Assembly (NCBI RefSeq): GCF_900176405.1
Contig: NZ_FWXJ01000001.1
Coordinates: 186,001-250,000, forward strand
Direction of reading: 5' to 3'
DNA from: Polynucleobacter kasalickyi
GTDB taxonomy: Bacteria; Pseudomonadota; Gammaproteobacteria; Burkholderiales; Burkholderiaceae
DNA: 64,000 bases
Shown here: positions 25,502 through 35,154 of the stretch, in pieces
How the letters are laid out: each line of letters starts with the position of its first letter
How positions within the stretch are numbered: the stretch's first letter is position 1
Program-made: the position numbers and the translations under genes
Notes under the pieces: model-generated
What the model was told of the DNA's origin: nothing
Database searches by the model: none
Seen by the model: only the letters and a program-made list of their open reading frames with translations

Positions 25502-26701
25502 TTACGGTTGCACGTCTTGAATAATCAGCTGAATATTTTTCTCGCCTAGGTTTAATTTAGGGATAACGCCAATCAGATCACCTTTTTCTGGAATCGCATT
25601 GCCTGTTTTAGAAACTCTGGCAGTTAAGCTCACTTCTTTAAACTGACTTAACTTGAACTGGGGGGACATCGATTGTTCATCCGACAAGCTGAAAGTAATG
25701 GGCAGTTGAGCAGCCGTCGACTTGATAATCGCCAGTGGGAGTCTTGGTCCATCAATGGCCTTCGCATAGATGAATACAACATCACTAGGACTGACTTGCC
25801 CCTTGAGTCCTGGGCTAATGGATACCTTGCCAGATAAGGTTAGTGCTGGATTGATATCAGCTTTGGCATTTGGCCGTAAAAGGGTTTTAGCCTCCGCAAT
25901 ACTGGCATTTAATCCTTGAGCAAAGGCAGCATCATTGGGTCCTAAATTTGGTATTGCTAGCTCCCAATTTTTAATCGCCGCCGCGTAATCCGCTTTTTCA
26001 AAGGCTGCAGTACCTTTAAGTGCAAGTGCTTTGGGATTCTTAGGATTAATTTGTAAGGATTGATTAATTAAATCAAGTGCCTGTCCATTCATCGTTTTAT
26101 TTTCATAGGCAATGAGATCCGCTAAATCAGCCAAGGTATCACTATTTTTGGGGTCCAAAGTTAAGGCTTTATCAAAGGCATTTTTGGCATCAGTAATTCG
26201 ATTTAGGGCGCCATAAGTTCTAGCCAAAAATACCCAACCCTGAGCATTATTGGGATCCGTCTTTAATCGACCTTCTAATTGTTTAACCATCTCCAAAATC
26301 TGTTGCTCTTGAGGATTGGCGGGGGGATTGATAGCATTCGGGTTGCCGATAATAAAATACAAGCCTACTACTGCTAAAGGAATGAAAATAGCTAAAAATA
26401 CAGGTAATCTTTTTATGGCGGGAGAGGCTAAAGACTTCGTCGGTGGTCCATCTAAAACCACTTCATCGATGGTGCGACGTTCAAGCTCTTCCTTTTGTTT
26501 AGAAAATTCTTCATCGGTCATTAAACCGGATTGATGTTCGGTTTGTAACTGTGTCAAGCTTTCACGAAGGATGGCAAGGCTTGCCTGGGATTGTGGAGCC
26601 ATATTATTTTGATCAAGTTGAGGCGATCTAAAAAATGGCAATAACAATAGAGTTGTACCAATACCAATGAGGAGTACTGCAATCACTAAAAAGAGAATCA
26701 C
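25502..26701 (-). CDS. ccmI: Cytochrome c maturation protein CcmI (apocytochrome chaperone)
   Basis: 399 residues. Two N-terminal membrane segments (about 1-20 and 100-118) flank a cytoplasmic helical loop. A periplasmic TPR region follows (AQGWVFLARTYGALNRITDAKNAFDKALTLDPKNSDTL and two further repeats), then a beta-rich C-terminal domain (LSGKVSISPGLKGQV onward). CcmI presents apocytochrome c to the CcmF/H heme ligase. It begins with GTG overlapping the ccmH TGA (GTGA), so it is translationally coupled. It is the last gene of the operon. Confidence 0.92.
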   Translation of the reverse strand: MILFLVIAVLLIGIGTTLLLLPFFRSPQLDQNNMAPQSQASLAILRESLTQLQTEHQSGLMTDEEFSKQKEELERRTIDEVVLDGPPTKSLASPAIKRLPVFLAIFIPLAVVGLYFIIGNPNAINPPANPQEQQILEMVKQLEGRLKTDPNNAQGWVFLARTYGALNRITDAKNAFDKALTLDPKNSDTLADLADLIAYENKTMNGQALDLINQSLQINPKNPKALALKGTAAFEKADYAAAIKNWELAIPNLGPNDAAFAQGLNASIAEAKTLLRPNAKADINPALTLSGKVSISPGLKGQVSPSDVVFIYAKAIDGPRLPLAIIKSTAAQLPITFSLSDEQSMSPQFKLSQFKEVSLTARVSKTGNAIPEKGDLIGVIPKLNLGEKNIQLIIQDVQP

Positions 26702-27240
26702 TCAGTATCTTTCTTTAAAAAGTCTTTAGATTCGAGCATGGCTCGTGCATGGGATAAATCTTGAACAGAAAAATCGTCTACTTTTTTTAACGCAGTTTGT
26801 TTTTTAACAAAATTTCTAAGAGCCCACAGGCCAAGTAGCATCAATAAAAAAGGACCTACCCACAGAACCAGGGTAGAGGATTTGACGGGGGGCTTATATA
26901 AAACAAAATCACCATAACGATCCACCATATATTGCATGATTTCTGATTTTGATTTTCCAGCTTCTAAAAGATCTTGAATTTGATGACGTAAGTCGATGGC
27001 TAAGTCTGCATGGGAACCAGCAATTGTTTCATTTTGACAAACCAAGCACCTTAAATCTTTTGCAATATCCATGACCCGAGCTTCCATTGCTGGGTCTTTA
27101 GCTAGGGGCTGAGCAGTATTGGTTTGACTATAAACAGACTGTGTGAAAGTCATCCAAATAGTTAAGGTAATGATTCCCAGCATGGAATACATCGGCCAGG
27201 AATGCGTGTTTTTGAGAGATGGTAATTTGAACAAGCGCAT
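26698..27240 (-). CDS. ccmH: Cytochrome c maturation protein CcmH
   Basis: 180 residues. A membrane segment or signal (SMLGIITLTIWMTFTQSVYSQ) leads to the short periplasmic domain with redox motif RCLVCQNETIAGSHADLAIDLR (LRCxxC type). A second membrane segment (STLVLWVGPFLLMLLGLWAL) follows. CcmH reduces the apocytochrome CxxCH thiols and forms the heme ligation complex with CcmF and CcmI. It is one base from ccmG and overlaps ccmI by four. Confidence 0.94.
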   Translation of the reverse strand: MRLFKLPSLKNTHSWPMYSMLGIITLTIWMTFTQSVYSQTNTAQPLAKDPAMEARVMDIAKDLRCLVCQNETIAGSHADLAIDLRHQIQDLLEAGKSKSEIMQYMVDRYGDFVLYKPPVKSSTLVLWVGPFLLMLLGLWALRNFVKKQTALKKVDDFSVQDLSHARAMLESKDFLKKDTE

Positions 27241-27241
27241 G

Positions 27242-27757
27242 TTAAGAGTTCAGCTTTTTGATTAACGGCAATATATCCTTGTTGAGCGCCTCAGGCGTTA
27301 AAGGCCCGATTTGTTTATGGACAATTTTTCCTGCTTTATCAATCACGAAAGTTTCAGGAACTCCATAGACGCCATAATCAATGCCAACTTTACCTTTTGC
27401 GTCCACTACTGAAAAATCATAGGGGTTGCCGAGCTCTTTCAGCCATTCAATTGCTTCTGGATCTTTATCTTTATAGTTCAGACCAATCAACGGTACCAAC
27501 TTTTGTTTACTAAATTCAATCAATAAAGGATGCTCTTCGCGACAGGAAGTACACCATGAAGCCCATACGTTTAGCAACCAAACTTTACCGAGCATTGATT
27601 TCGGTTCGAACCGATCACTTTGGTTCAAGATACCCAGTTCAAACGCTGGTGCTGGCTTACCAATAAATGGTGAAGGAATCTCTTTGGGCTTGAGCGTGAG
27701 CCCGATGACTAAAAACACAACGAGTATGGCGAAAATAATGACGGGTAATCGTTTCAT
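27242..27757 (-). CDS. ccmG: Thiol:disulfide interchange protein CcmG/DsbE
   Basis: 171 residues. A single N-terminal membrane anchor (PVIIFAILVVFLVIGLTL) holds a periplasmic thioredoxin domain with active site WASWCTSCREEHP and the cis-proline segment GVYGVPETFVID. It keeps the CcmH/apocytochrome cysteines reduced, using electrons from the CcdA/DsbD type of transporter. I start at ATG 27757 (MKRLPV), giving the normal anchor. An upstream TTG would add three residues and overlap ccmF by four bases. Confidence 0.93.
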   Translation of the reverse strand: MKRLPVIIFAILVVFLVIGLTLKPKEIPSPFIGKPAPAFELGILNQSDRFEPKSMLGKVWLLNVWASWCTSCREEHPLLIEFSKQKLVPLIGLNYKDKDPEAIEWLKELGNPYDFSVVDAKGKVGIDYGVYGVPETFVIDKAGKIVHKQIGPLTPEALNKDILPLIKKLNS

Positions 27758-27762
27758 CAGGA

Positions 27763-29715
27763 TCAATTCTTATTGAAGTTGTTGTTCTTTTTGAAGCGAT
27801 ATTTTTTGTCCATTACGGCAAAAAAACCACCAAGCGCAATGAGGAATGCACCTCCCCAAATCCAATTAATAAATGGTTTAAATTGGATTTTTACACCCCA
27901 TTCTGAATTACTAATCGCCTCGGCCATCGAAATGTATAAATCACCTTTGAAGCTGGTATGAATGGCAGCTTCCGTCATGAGCATTTGCGAAGAAAAGTAT
28001 TTTCGTTTCTCTGGCTGCATGATGGTGATGAATTCATTGTTTTTAGTAACGGTGATGTTTGCTTGAGCTGCAACATAATTTTCACCTTGTACTTGTTTGA
28101 CATTATTCAGCACAAAATCGTAACCAGCGAGAGAATTTGAAGTACCCGCAGACATTCTTAAGTCTTTTTCTTCTTCAAAGCCATTGACCATCGTGACACC
28201 AAAAATAAATACAGCTACACCAATGTGCGCAATCAACATACCGTAATAGCTAGCACTTTGTTGGCGCACGGCTTGCATGAGAGGTAACGGATGGGATTTG
28301 AGACGATTAAAGAGGTTTAAGAAACTCGCAGAGGCGATCCATGCTGCCAAAAATAAGCCAAATCCAATCGAAGGTGACCAGCTACGTAAGACGAAGGGGG
28401 CAAATGCCGCACTAACGATAGTAGCCGCGAGTGCCCATCTTAATTGGGTAATGAGGTCAATGGGTTTAGCACTGCGCCAACGGGTAATCGGACCAACCCC
28501 CATGAGAAAGAGAGCCGGGGTCATTAAGGGCACAAATACCGCATCAAAATAAGGTTTACCAACTGACAATTTACCCAGCCCCAAGGCTTCTAAAATCAAA
28601 GGATAAAGAGTGCCAAGTAAAACAGCTCCGGCAGCAACTAATAATAAAATATTATTGGTTAGCAACATGGCGTCCTTTGACACCATATCAAACTCTTCTC
28701 CAGCCACTGCTTTAGGGGCTTTAATCGAAAACAGTGTGAGAGAACCACCGATAACAATAGCTAAAAATACAAGGATAAAAATTCCCCGCTCAGGATCTGT
28801 GGCAAAAGCATGCACGGAAGTAATCACGCCAGATCGAACTAAAAAAGTGCCCAGTAAGGACATTGAAAAAGTCAGAATTGCGAGTAAGGCGGTCCACATT
28901 TTAAAACCACCACGTTTTTCAGTAACAGCTAAAGAGTGAATCAACGCAGTACCCAGTAACCAAGGCATAAACGAGGCGTTTTCTACTGGATCCCAAAACC
29001 ACCAGCCTCCCCAACCTAATTCATAGTAAGCCCAACCACTGCCAAGAGCGATGCCGATGGTTAAAAAACACCATGCAATCGTGATCCAAGGCCTTGACCA
29101 CCTAGCCCAAGCCGTATCCAGCTTGCCAGAGAGTAAGGCAGCAATGGCTAAAGAAAAAACGACCGAAGTTCCTACATAACCCATGTATAACATCGGTGGA
29201 TGAATAATCATGCCGGGGTCTTGTAATAATGGGTTGAGATCGGTGCCATTATTGGCCGCCGGAACCATCCTTAAAAAAGGATTAGAAGTCATGAGGGTAA
29301 ATAAGATCGTCCCAAAACTAATAAATCCCAATACCCCAAGCGTTCTTGCTAGGATTGGCAAGGTCAAATGTTTGGAATATCGCGCCACTGCACTGCTCCA
29401 AAGGGCCAACATCAGTCCCCATAACAAGATAGATCCTTCGTGACTGCCCCAGGTTGCACAAATACGATAAATGGTTGGTAAATCTGCATTGGAGTTTTGA
29501 ACTACATTGACGACCGAGAAATCTTTATTAATAAAAGAAATCATGAGTGATGAAAAGGCGATCACTACAAAAAAGAGCTGTGTATAGGCTGTTGGGCGTG
29601 CAACTTGCATTAATTGGATTTGGTTCTTATGCGCACCCCATAATGGTAGGACACATTGAAGCAGGGCCGCAACTAAAGCGATGATGAGTGCTAAGTGACC
29701 AATTTCTGGAATCAT
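27763..29715 (-). CDS. ccmF: Heme lyase CcmF
   Basis: 650 residues, standard length, with about fifteen membrane segments. The tryptophan-rich heme-handling WWD signature is intact ([20 protein letters not shown]), as is the [13 protein letters not shown] motif nearer the N-terminus. Its start overlaps the ccmE stop by four bases. CcmF takes heme from holo-CcmE and attaches it to the apocytochrome together with CcmH and CcmI. Confidence 0.96.
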   Translation of the reverse strand: MIPEIGHLALIIALVAALLQCVLPLWGAHKNQIQLMQVARPTAYTQLFFVVIAFSSLMISFINKDFSVVNVVQNSNADLPTIYRICATWGSHEGSILLWGLMLALWSSAVARYSKHLTLPILARTLGVLGFISFGTILFTLMTSNPFLRMVPAANNGTDLNPLLQDPGMIIHPPMLYMGYVGTSVVFSLAIAALLSGKLDTAWARWSRPWITIAWCFLTIGIALGSGWAYYELGWGGWWFWDPVENASFMPWLLGTALIHSLAVTEKRGGFKMWTALLAILTFSMSLLGTFLVRSGVITSVHAFATDPERGIFILVFLAIVIGGSLTLFSIKAPKAVAGEEFDMVSKDAMLLTNNILLLVAAGAVLLGTLYPLILEALGLGKLSVGKPYFDAVFVPLMTPALFLMGVGPITRWRSAKPIDLITQLRWALAATIVSAAFAPFVLRSWSPSIGFGLFLAAWIASASFLNLFNRLKSHPLPLMQAVRQQSASYYGMLIAHIGVAVFIFGVTMVNGFEEEKDLRMSAGTSNSLAGYDFVLNNVKQVQGENYVAAQANITVTKNNEFITIMQPEKRKYFSSQMLMTEAAIHTSFKGDLYISMAEAISNSEWGVKIQFKPFINWIWGGAFLIALGGFFAVMDKKYRFKKNNNFNKN

Positions 29716-30185
29716 TTGTTTGTATCCGTATTTTGTAGTGTCTTAGCCGCATTGCTTGCATTAGTTTGCGCTGCTTTGATGGCATCTTTAGCTTCAGGTG
29801 GCATATAGTTTTCGTCGTGTTTCGCTAATACTTGGGAAGCAATAAACACTCCTGCCGCATTTAAACGTCCTTCGGCAACGACCCCTTTACCTTCTTTGAA
29901 GAGGTCCGGTAATATTCCCGAGTATTGAACAGGCACCGATTTCACCGTATCGGTTACGATAAATTCGACTTGTAAGCCACCGGGCTCGCGTTTGAGACTG
30001 TTGTCCACCACCATACCGCCAATCCGAAAGCTTTTGTTGGCAGGTGCCTCATGATTCGCAATTTGTGAAGGTGTATAGAAAAAAACTAAGTTTTCATTAA
30101 AGGCACGTAATACAAAGAAGGTCGCAACACCAAGGACCATCAGTCCAGTCAATACCAATAGGAGACGTTTACTTCTTGGTTTCAT
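29712..30185 (-). CDS. ccmE: Heme chaperone CcmE
   Basis: 157 residues from the ATG at 30185 ([10 protein letters not shown]), which overlaps the ccmD stop as ATGA. One N-terminal membrane anchor precedes a beta-barrel (OB) domain with [17 protein letters not shown]. The heme-binding histidine H123 and Y127 lie in [11 protein letters not shown], the type I (His, not Cys) motif. It carries heme in the periplasm from CcmABCD to CcmF. Confidence 0.95.
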   Translation of the reverse strand: MKPRSKRLLLVLTGLMVLGVATFFVLRAFNENLVFFYTPSQIANHEAPANKSFRIGGMVVDNSLKREPGGLQVEFIVTDTVKSVPVQYSGILPDLFKEGKGVVAEGRLNAAGVFIASQVLAKHDENYMPPEAKDAIKAAQTNASNAAKTLQNTDTNK

Positions 30186-30337
30186 TGATCCTGCCCTAAA
30201 AAGAGTTCTTGTTTCTTTTTGCGCAATTGGAAAACTTCCCAAGCGATGCACAAAGCTGTAACGCCAAATGAACCCCAAACATAAAGGCCATAGCCACGCA
30301 TATGAATAAATTCAGAAAAAGATTCCCAAATCATCAT
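30182..30337 (-). CDS. ccmD: Heme exporter small protein CcmD
   Basis: 51 residues: [22 protein letters not shown] and one membrane helix followed by a basic tail (QLRKKKQEL), the typical CcmD pattern. I start at ATG 30337, which forms an ATGA overlap with the ccmC stop; a more upstream frame start exists but is less likely. CcmD helps release heme-loaded CcmE from CcmABC. Confidence 0.9.
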   Translation of the reverse strand: MMIWESFSEFIHMRGYGLYVWGSFGVTALCIAWEVFQLRKKKQELFLGQDQ

Positions 30338-31116
30338 GCCCCCTTTGAAGGTTGTAATATGCCTTTGACCCAATCGGCGTGGTGGTCTTCTAACAGAGAA
30401 GCTTGATTAGTCCGAGTGAAAACTACGGCAAACGCATACGCCCAAAAAGCAATCGTCATGATTAAAAGGGCGAGAAGCATCGATTGCTCCATACTTGGTG
30501 CTTTTGTCATGGTGATGGTGGCGCCTTGATGTAAGGTATTCCACCACTTCACTGAAAAATAAATAATAGGTACATTAATGACGCCAATAATGGCTAATAA
30601 AGAAGCTGCTTTTGCGGCTTTCCGTTCATCATCAATCGCTTGATAGAGGCTAATATAGCCGATATATAAAAATAAAAGTATGAGCTCAGTGGTTAAACGT
30701 GCGTCCCAAACCCACCAAGCACCCCAAGTTGGTTTACCCCACAGAGCGCCCGTCCATAAAGCAATGAAAGTCATTAAAGCACCTGTAGGAGCAATCGAAA
30801 TCGACAGTCGATAAGCTAGGCGAGCGTTAAAGATTAAACCGATGGCAGCCCAAAAGGCCATTGCGGTGTACAGAACCATCGACATCCAGGCCGCTGGAAC
30901 ATGAATGAAAATAATGCGATAAGAATCCCCTTGCGTAGCATCCGTTGGTGCATATAAAAGCCCTATCACTAACCCAGCGATGCCGGTCGTGATTGCAATC
31001 AACCAACAGAATGGAATGATTTTTTGGGTCAGTGCATAAAAACGACTAGGTGCAGAAAATGCAAACCAGTTTACTTTTTTTACGGATTGAGAATTACTGA
31101 AAGGCGAATTATCCAT
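30334..31116 (-). CDS. ccmC: Heme transporter CcmC
   Basis: 260 residues with six membrane segments and the WWD motif (WGAWWVWDARLTTELILLFLY) flanked by the HVPAAWMSM and TLHQG histidine regions that ligate heme. It loads heme on CcmE. It lies 20 bases after ccmB and overlaps ccmD by four bases. Confidence 0.95.
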   Translation of the reverse strand: MDNSPFSNSQSVKKVNWFAFSAPSRFYALTQKIIPFCWLIAITTGIAGLVIGLLYAPTDATQGDSYRIIFIHVPAAWMSMVLYTAMAFWAAIGLIFNARLAYRLSISIAPTGALMTFIALWTGALWGKPTWGAWWVWDARLTTELILLFLYIGYISLYQAIDDERKAAKAASLLAIIGVINVPIIYFSVKWWNTLHQGATITMTKAPSMEQSMLLALLIMTIAFWAYAFAVVFTRTNQASLLEDHHADWVKGILQPSKGA

Positions 31117-31136
31117 TATTATGTCAAATGATTGGG

Positions 31137-31832
31137 CTAGTCCAAGGCAATTCTTAGACCTGCAGCGCTAGCAATGGGACCAAAAAAAATCGATACCACG
31201 CACAGTGCCGCTAACAAATTCAAGTATACCGAAAAAGATATATTTGAGCCCACAGCACCTACCGCCAAAGTTCCTAAAATCAAGACTGGAATCAATAGTG
31301 GCAGAGCTAAGAGGGAAATTAACGCCCCAGAGCTTTTGAGACCAAGGGTAAGGGCGGAACCAATTGCACCCAAACAGCTTAAGATGGGGGTACCAATCGC
31401 TAAACCCATCATTAATACTTGAATTGTTTGCTCGCTCATATCGAATTGCAAGGCTAAGATGGGGGAAACTAACAACAAAATCAAGCCTGTACAGCACCAA
31501 TGTGCCAAAATTTTCATCAGCACAATCAATTCCAGAGGACACGGGGATAGTAATAACTGCTCTAGGATGCCGTCTTGAAAGTCATCGTTAAATAAACGAT
31601 TGGTCGATAACATACTAGCTAATAGGGCGCTCACCCAGATGACCCCCGGTGCAATTTGGCGCAGAAGGTTTGGGTCTGAACCAATTCCCAATGGAAAAAG
31701 ACTCACCACGAGAGCAAAGAAAAAAATAGCTCCCAGAGTATCTGTTTTACGGGTTAAGGCGAGCCCAATATCTCTTTTAAAGACTGACCATAAAATCACT
31801 AAGTTTGAACTAATAGATGGCTTGGTCATCAT
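31137..31832 (-). CDS. ccmB: Heme exporter permease CcmB
   Basis: 231 residues with six predicted membrane segments. Family landmarks are FKRDIGLALTRK at the start, NRLFNDDFQDGILEQLLLSPCPLE, and the GSALTLGLK loop. It is the membrane partner of the CcmA ATPase and overlaps ccmA by four bases. Confidence 0.94.
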   Translation of the reverse strand: MMTKPSISSNLVILWSVFKRDIGLALTRKTDTLGAIFFFALVVSLFPLGIGSDPNLLRQIAPGVIWVSALLASMLSTNRLFNDDFQDGILEQLLLSPCPLELIVLMKILAHWCCTGLILLLVSPILALQFDMSEQTIQVLMMGLAIGTPILSCLGAIGSALTLGLKSSGALISLLALPLLIPVLILGTLAVGAVGSNISFSVYLNLLAALCVVSIFFGPIASAAGLRIALD

Positions 31833-32479
31833 TCGTCACGCCCCTGCAGTTCAATGATGTTTTCTGCAAAATCATGTAAAGAGGAGTTTGCTGAGCGCAA
31901 ACTCGCGTGAAGATGACTAGTTAAAACAATGCTGCCTTGTTTTTCCAAATGCTTAGCGAAAGCGGTGATTAATAAGTGGGAGCCGTTGGTATCTAAGCCA
32001 TTAAATGGCTCATCAAGAATCCAAACAAGACTTTGACACAAACTCAGTTGCGCTAAGCAAACGCGTTGTTTTTGACCTTGTGACAGAAATTTCGCTGGTA
32101 AATGAATCGTTTTGGTAGATAAACCCCAATTTCGCAGCGTCTCTTCAATGACTTGATGGTGGTAACTCAAGCCGTGAATCTGCATTAAATAGCTCAAATT
32201 GTTAATGGCACTGAGATCTCCTTTTAAAGGCATCGTGTGACCGAAATAACTGATTGATCGATGAAATTCTTCGAGATTCTTTTTTAAGGCTTGATCTTGC
32301 CAAAGTACTTCTCCGGCATATGGGGTGCTAATCCCGGCAAGGATTCTTAATAGGGATGATTTGCCCTGTCCATTGGCGCCGCGAATAAAAGTAATTGTAC
32401 TAGGCTCAGTTTGAAAATTTAAATCTTTCCAAAGTATCTGACGACCTCTTTGACAGGAAATATGGTTAGCACTGAGCAT
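31829..32479 (-). CDS. ccmA: Cytochrome c biogenesis ATP-binding protein CcmA
   Basis: 216 residues, a compact ABC ATPase. Walker A GANGQGKSS is at residues 34-42, the signature is LSQGQKQR and Walker B is WILDEPFNGLD, with LTSHLH as switch histidine. It drives release of holo-CcmE from CcmC/D. It begins five bases after the stop of the BchO-like gene, so both belong to one transcript. Confidence 0.94.
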   Translation of the reverse strand: MLSANHISCQRGRQILWKDLNFQTEPSTITFIRGANGQGKSSLLRILAGISTPYAGEVLWQDQALKKNLEEFHRSISYFGHTMPLKGDLSAINNLSYLMQIHGLSYHHQVIEETLRNWGLSTKTIHLPAKFLSQGQKQRVCLAQLSLCQSLVWILDEPFNGLDTNGSHLLITAFAKHLEKQGSIVLTSHLHASLRSANSSLHDFAENIIELQGRDE

Positions 32480-32484
32480 GAAAT

Positions 32485-33393
32485 TTAAACTGAAACTTTA
32501 ATATCAAAATGAACATTTTGAATTGTAGTATGAATAATTTCTAAGGCTCGGAGTGGATTCGCTTCGTGGAACAAATGCCCACCTTCCTCCTCAAAAAGGA
32601 TTGCTTGCGGATAGTATTCTTTAATCACGGCCCTGACCGAGTTCAACTGAATCCATGAGTCCTGTTTGGTTAGGACAAATGCCAACTGACTATTCACTTC
32701 CTTACTTTGTTTAAGTAGTTTGGGAATATTAATCGCCGCAACAAAACTCAAAGCACTATTAATATGGTTCGAATCGTTAAATAAAAACTTATAACGCGAA
32801 CGCTGTAGGGGCGTTAATGCGGAGTTCGTGGAATCTAAAATTTTATCAATCGAGCCCGATAGGCGTAAGGTACTCGCTAAAAAGTGAGCCATGATGGACG
32901 AGGTTGCAATCGGATGAATCAACGGACCTAAAAACATATTGTAAGCACTAGGTGGTGGGACGAGCGCGGGATTCATGCCAATAATCAACTGAGGTGGCAC
33001 CTCACAGAGCACGCTTAAGGCTAAACAAATGTTGGTGCCGGCAGAGTGACCAATCAAAATATCCGGGTGCGGGAAACCTAACTCCTCGAGCAATAAATGT
33101 AGGTCAAAGGCAATATCGTCCACTTTTAGTAAGTTTTGATCATATCCGGTGGTAAACCCATGCCCCGGTAAATCTGGTGCAATGACCGTAAATTCTTGCA
33201 TTAAATTGGGTAGGATATTTTCCCATGAGTGGGTACTTGCCCCTGCGCCATGAATCAGCAGGATGGTACGCGCTTCAGGATTCGGATGCCGATGAATTTG
33301 CACATGCCACTGAATTTGATTGACTAAAATACTGGTACTTAAGCTTAAATTAGGCCAATCTTTAGGGATTTTAGATAAATTAGCATTCAACAT
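32485..33393 (-). CDS. bchO: BchO-type alpha/beta hydrolase, first gene of the ccm operon
   Basis: 302 residues. The N-terminal DWPN...WHVQ stretch (residues 12-32), HGAGASTHSW (48-57), APDLPGHGFT (72-81) and nucleophile elbow GHSAGT (S117) match the pattern I know for BchO. The segment following LSGSIDKILDSTNSAL with HINSALSFVAAIN fits as well. The catalytic histidine is in EGGHLFHEANP. BchO is found in photosynthesis gene clusters of purple bacteria, usually next to the Mg-chelatase genes, and is called a putative Mg-chelatase accessory protein; its exact role is unsettled. Here it leads the ccm operon and is divergent from hemA-dxs. Generic alpha/beta hydrolase remains the fallback. Confidence 0.75.
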   Translation of the reverse strand: MLNANLSKIPKDWPNLSLSTSILVNQIQWHVQIHRHPNPEARTILLIHGAGASTHSWENILPNLMQEFTVIAPDLPGHGFTTGYDQNLLKVDDIAFDLHLLLEELGFPHPDILIGHSAGTNICLALSVLCEVPPQLIIGMNPALVPPPSAYNMFLGPLIHPIATSSIMAHFLASTLRLSGSIDKILDSTNSALTPLQRSRYKFLFNDSNHINSALSFVAAINIPKLLKQSKEVNSQLAFVLTKQDSWIQLNSVRAVIKEYYPQAILFEEEGGHLFHEANPLRALEIIHTTIQNVHFDIKVSV

Positions 33394-33823
33394 GGGGTTG
33401 ACTCAAGAAAATACAATGTCAGGCCATCTACCAAGTTTGTAGTTCCTTGAATCGTCTTTTGTAAGGTAATGAAAGTGCATTCAGGCATAGGTTTAAGTAT
33501 AACCTTCAACGTCAAGATTCGTGGAAGTAAAATCACCTCGGTAAAACAGAAAATCTGAGCTACATGGTTTTAATCTCACAGAGTAATTACTTGTAATTCA
33601 AGGTGTAATTGGACTAGAAAGTTCGCGTTAGCGGACTGAATCGGACTGAAACGCCCGCAAAGCGCTGAATAGGTGCAAAATGGGATAAAATTCAGTATCT
33701 TATTTCAATCTTTACCAGATTCCTTTCACGGTAATTTTTGGAATCATCAAATTGAGGAAGTTGCACAAATTTTTTTATGAAAATGGATAGATCCTATTTG
33801 CCAATCGTTGTTGAAGGAGTGTT
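33394..33823. promoter_or_regulatory. Divergent control region between bchO-ccm and hemA-dxs
   Basis: 430 noncoding bases. GTAATT occurs at 33583, 33593 and 33605 (10 and 12 bases apart), followed by GGACT at 33611, 33633 and 33643, the last two within a 9/10-bp tandem repeat CGGACTGAA. An imperfect inverted repeat GTTCGC-GTTA-GCGGAC sits at 33621-33636. A possible hemA promoter is TTGCAC (33761) with 17 bases to TGGATA (33784), a poor -10. I looked for the PpsR/CrtJ pattern TGT-N12-ACA and found none. Confidence 0.45.
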
Positions 33824-35134
33824 GTGAATCTTCTAACAATCGGCATTAACCACCAGATTGCACCTGTCGATATTCGGGAGAAAGTAGCATTGTCCCCTGA
33901 TACGATGCAAGATGCACTAGCGGATCTTAAAAATTACTTAAATCAAACTGCTGATCAATCTTCGGAAGTCGCTATTTTGTCGACTTGTAATCGTATGGAG
34001 GTTTACTGTGCCGCCAACGATCAACAAATTTCTGACAACCAGATTCAAATCAAGACGCTCGACTGGTTAGCCGCTCAAAAACAGCTCTCAGTGAATGAGT
34101 TGATGCCCTTTGTGCAGACCTCCGTTGCCTCTGAAGCAGTTAGGCATGTATTTAGAGTTGGTTGTGGTTTGGATTCTATGGTCTTAGGTGAAACGCAAAT
34201 TTTAGGCCAGATGAAGCAAGCCGCAGCAGATGCTCAAAAGGCAGGCTCTATAAGTACGTATTTGAACCAATTATTTAATAAAACGTTTTCTGTCGCGAAA
34301 GAAGTGCGAGCTACCACTGAAATTAGTACTCACGCCATTTCGTTGGCGAGTGCAGCCGTAAAATTGAGTACTCGCGTCTTGGGTGCTATGGAAAACCAAC
34401 GCGTTTTATTTATTGGCGCTGGTGAGATGATTAATTTGTGCGCCACCCATTTTTCGGCGAAGTCACCAAAGTCTATTACGATTTCAAATCGAACTGCAGA
34501 ACGCGCCCAAGCATTAGTCCAAACCCTAAGTACCCAAGGTTTTCAGGGAAAGTTTTTACCACTGTCGGATGTGCCTAAACATTTGCATGAGTTTGATATT
34601 GTTGTCTCTTGTACTTCGAGTACTTTACCCATTATTGGTCTCGGGATGATAACGACAGCATTGCAACTTAGAAAACATCAACCGATGGTCTTAGTTGATT
34701 TAGCGGTGCCACGTGATTTTGAACCAGAAATTAACCATTTACGAGATATCTATTTGTATACCGTGGATGATTTAGGGGAAGTGGTGAAAGAGGGGATGAA
34801 ATTCCGCTCAAATGCTGTTAAAGGCGCCGAAGGGATTATTGATACTCAAGTGAGCCAATTTATGCATTGGTTGCAAAAAAGGTCAAGCGTACCTTTTATC
34901 AATAGTTTGATTGAGAAAAGCGAAGCACTGCAGCAAATTGAAATCGAAAAAGCTAAAAGACGACTGGCTCGTGGCGAAGACCCAATGCAAGTGATGACAG
35001 AGCTGGCCAGAGGCCTAGCGAATAAATTTATGCATGGTTCTTTGCATTCATTACATCAGTCAGATGTCGAGTCAATGGAAGAGTATCAAAAAATGTTGAC
35101 TCAAATCTTTATGGCAAATCAACGTAAGCATTAA
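33824..35134 (+). CDS. hemA: Glutamyl-tRNA reductase
   Basis: 436 residues from a GTG with GAAGGAG upstream. It catalyses the NADPH reduction of Glu-tRNA to glutamate-1-semialdehyde, the first committed step of C5-pathway tetrapyrrole synthesis. Landmarks are [16 protein letters not shown], catalytic cysteine C55 in [26 protein letters not shown], the NADPH-binding [13 protein letters not shown] and the C-terminal dimerisation helix. In many betaproteobacteria hemA precedes prfA and prmC; here it precedes dxs instead, so it may be a second copy tied to pigment or cytochrome synthesis. The gap to dxs is 20 bases. Confidence 0.95.
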   Translation: MNLLTIGINHQIAPVDIREKVALSPDTMQDALADLKNYLNQTADQSSEVAILSTCNRMEVYCAANDQQISDNQIQIKTLDWLAAQKQLSVNELMPFVQTSVASEAVRHVFRVGCGLDSMVLGETQILGQMKQAAADAQKAGSISTYLNQLFNKTFSVAKEVRATTEISTHAISLASAAVKLSTRVLGAMENQRVLFIGAGEMINLCATHFSAKSPKSITISNRTAERAQALVQTLSTQGFQGKFLPLSDVPKHLHEFDIVVSCTSSTLPIIGLGMITTALQLRKHQPMVLVDLAVPRDFEPEINHLRDIYLYTVDDLGEVVKEGMKFRSNAVKGAEGIIDTQVSQFMHWLQKRSSVPFINSLIEKSEALQQIEIEKAKRRLARGEDPMQVMTELARGLANKFMHGSLHSLHQSDVESMEEYQKMLTQIFMANQRKH

Positions 35135-35154
35135 AATTTCAGTATTATTTCGCC

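Noticed and set aside
33394-33823. PpsR/CrtJ sites (TGT-N12-ACA) in the bchO/hemA control region
   Set aside because: I checked every TGT in the region; none has ACA at the right distance, so this regulator is not supported here.
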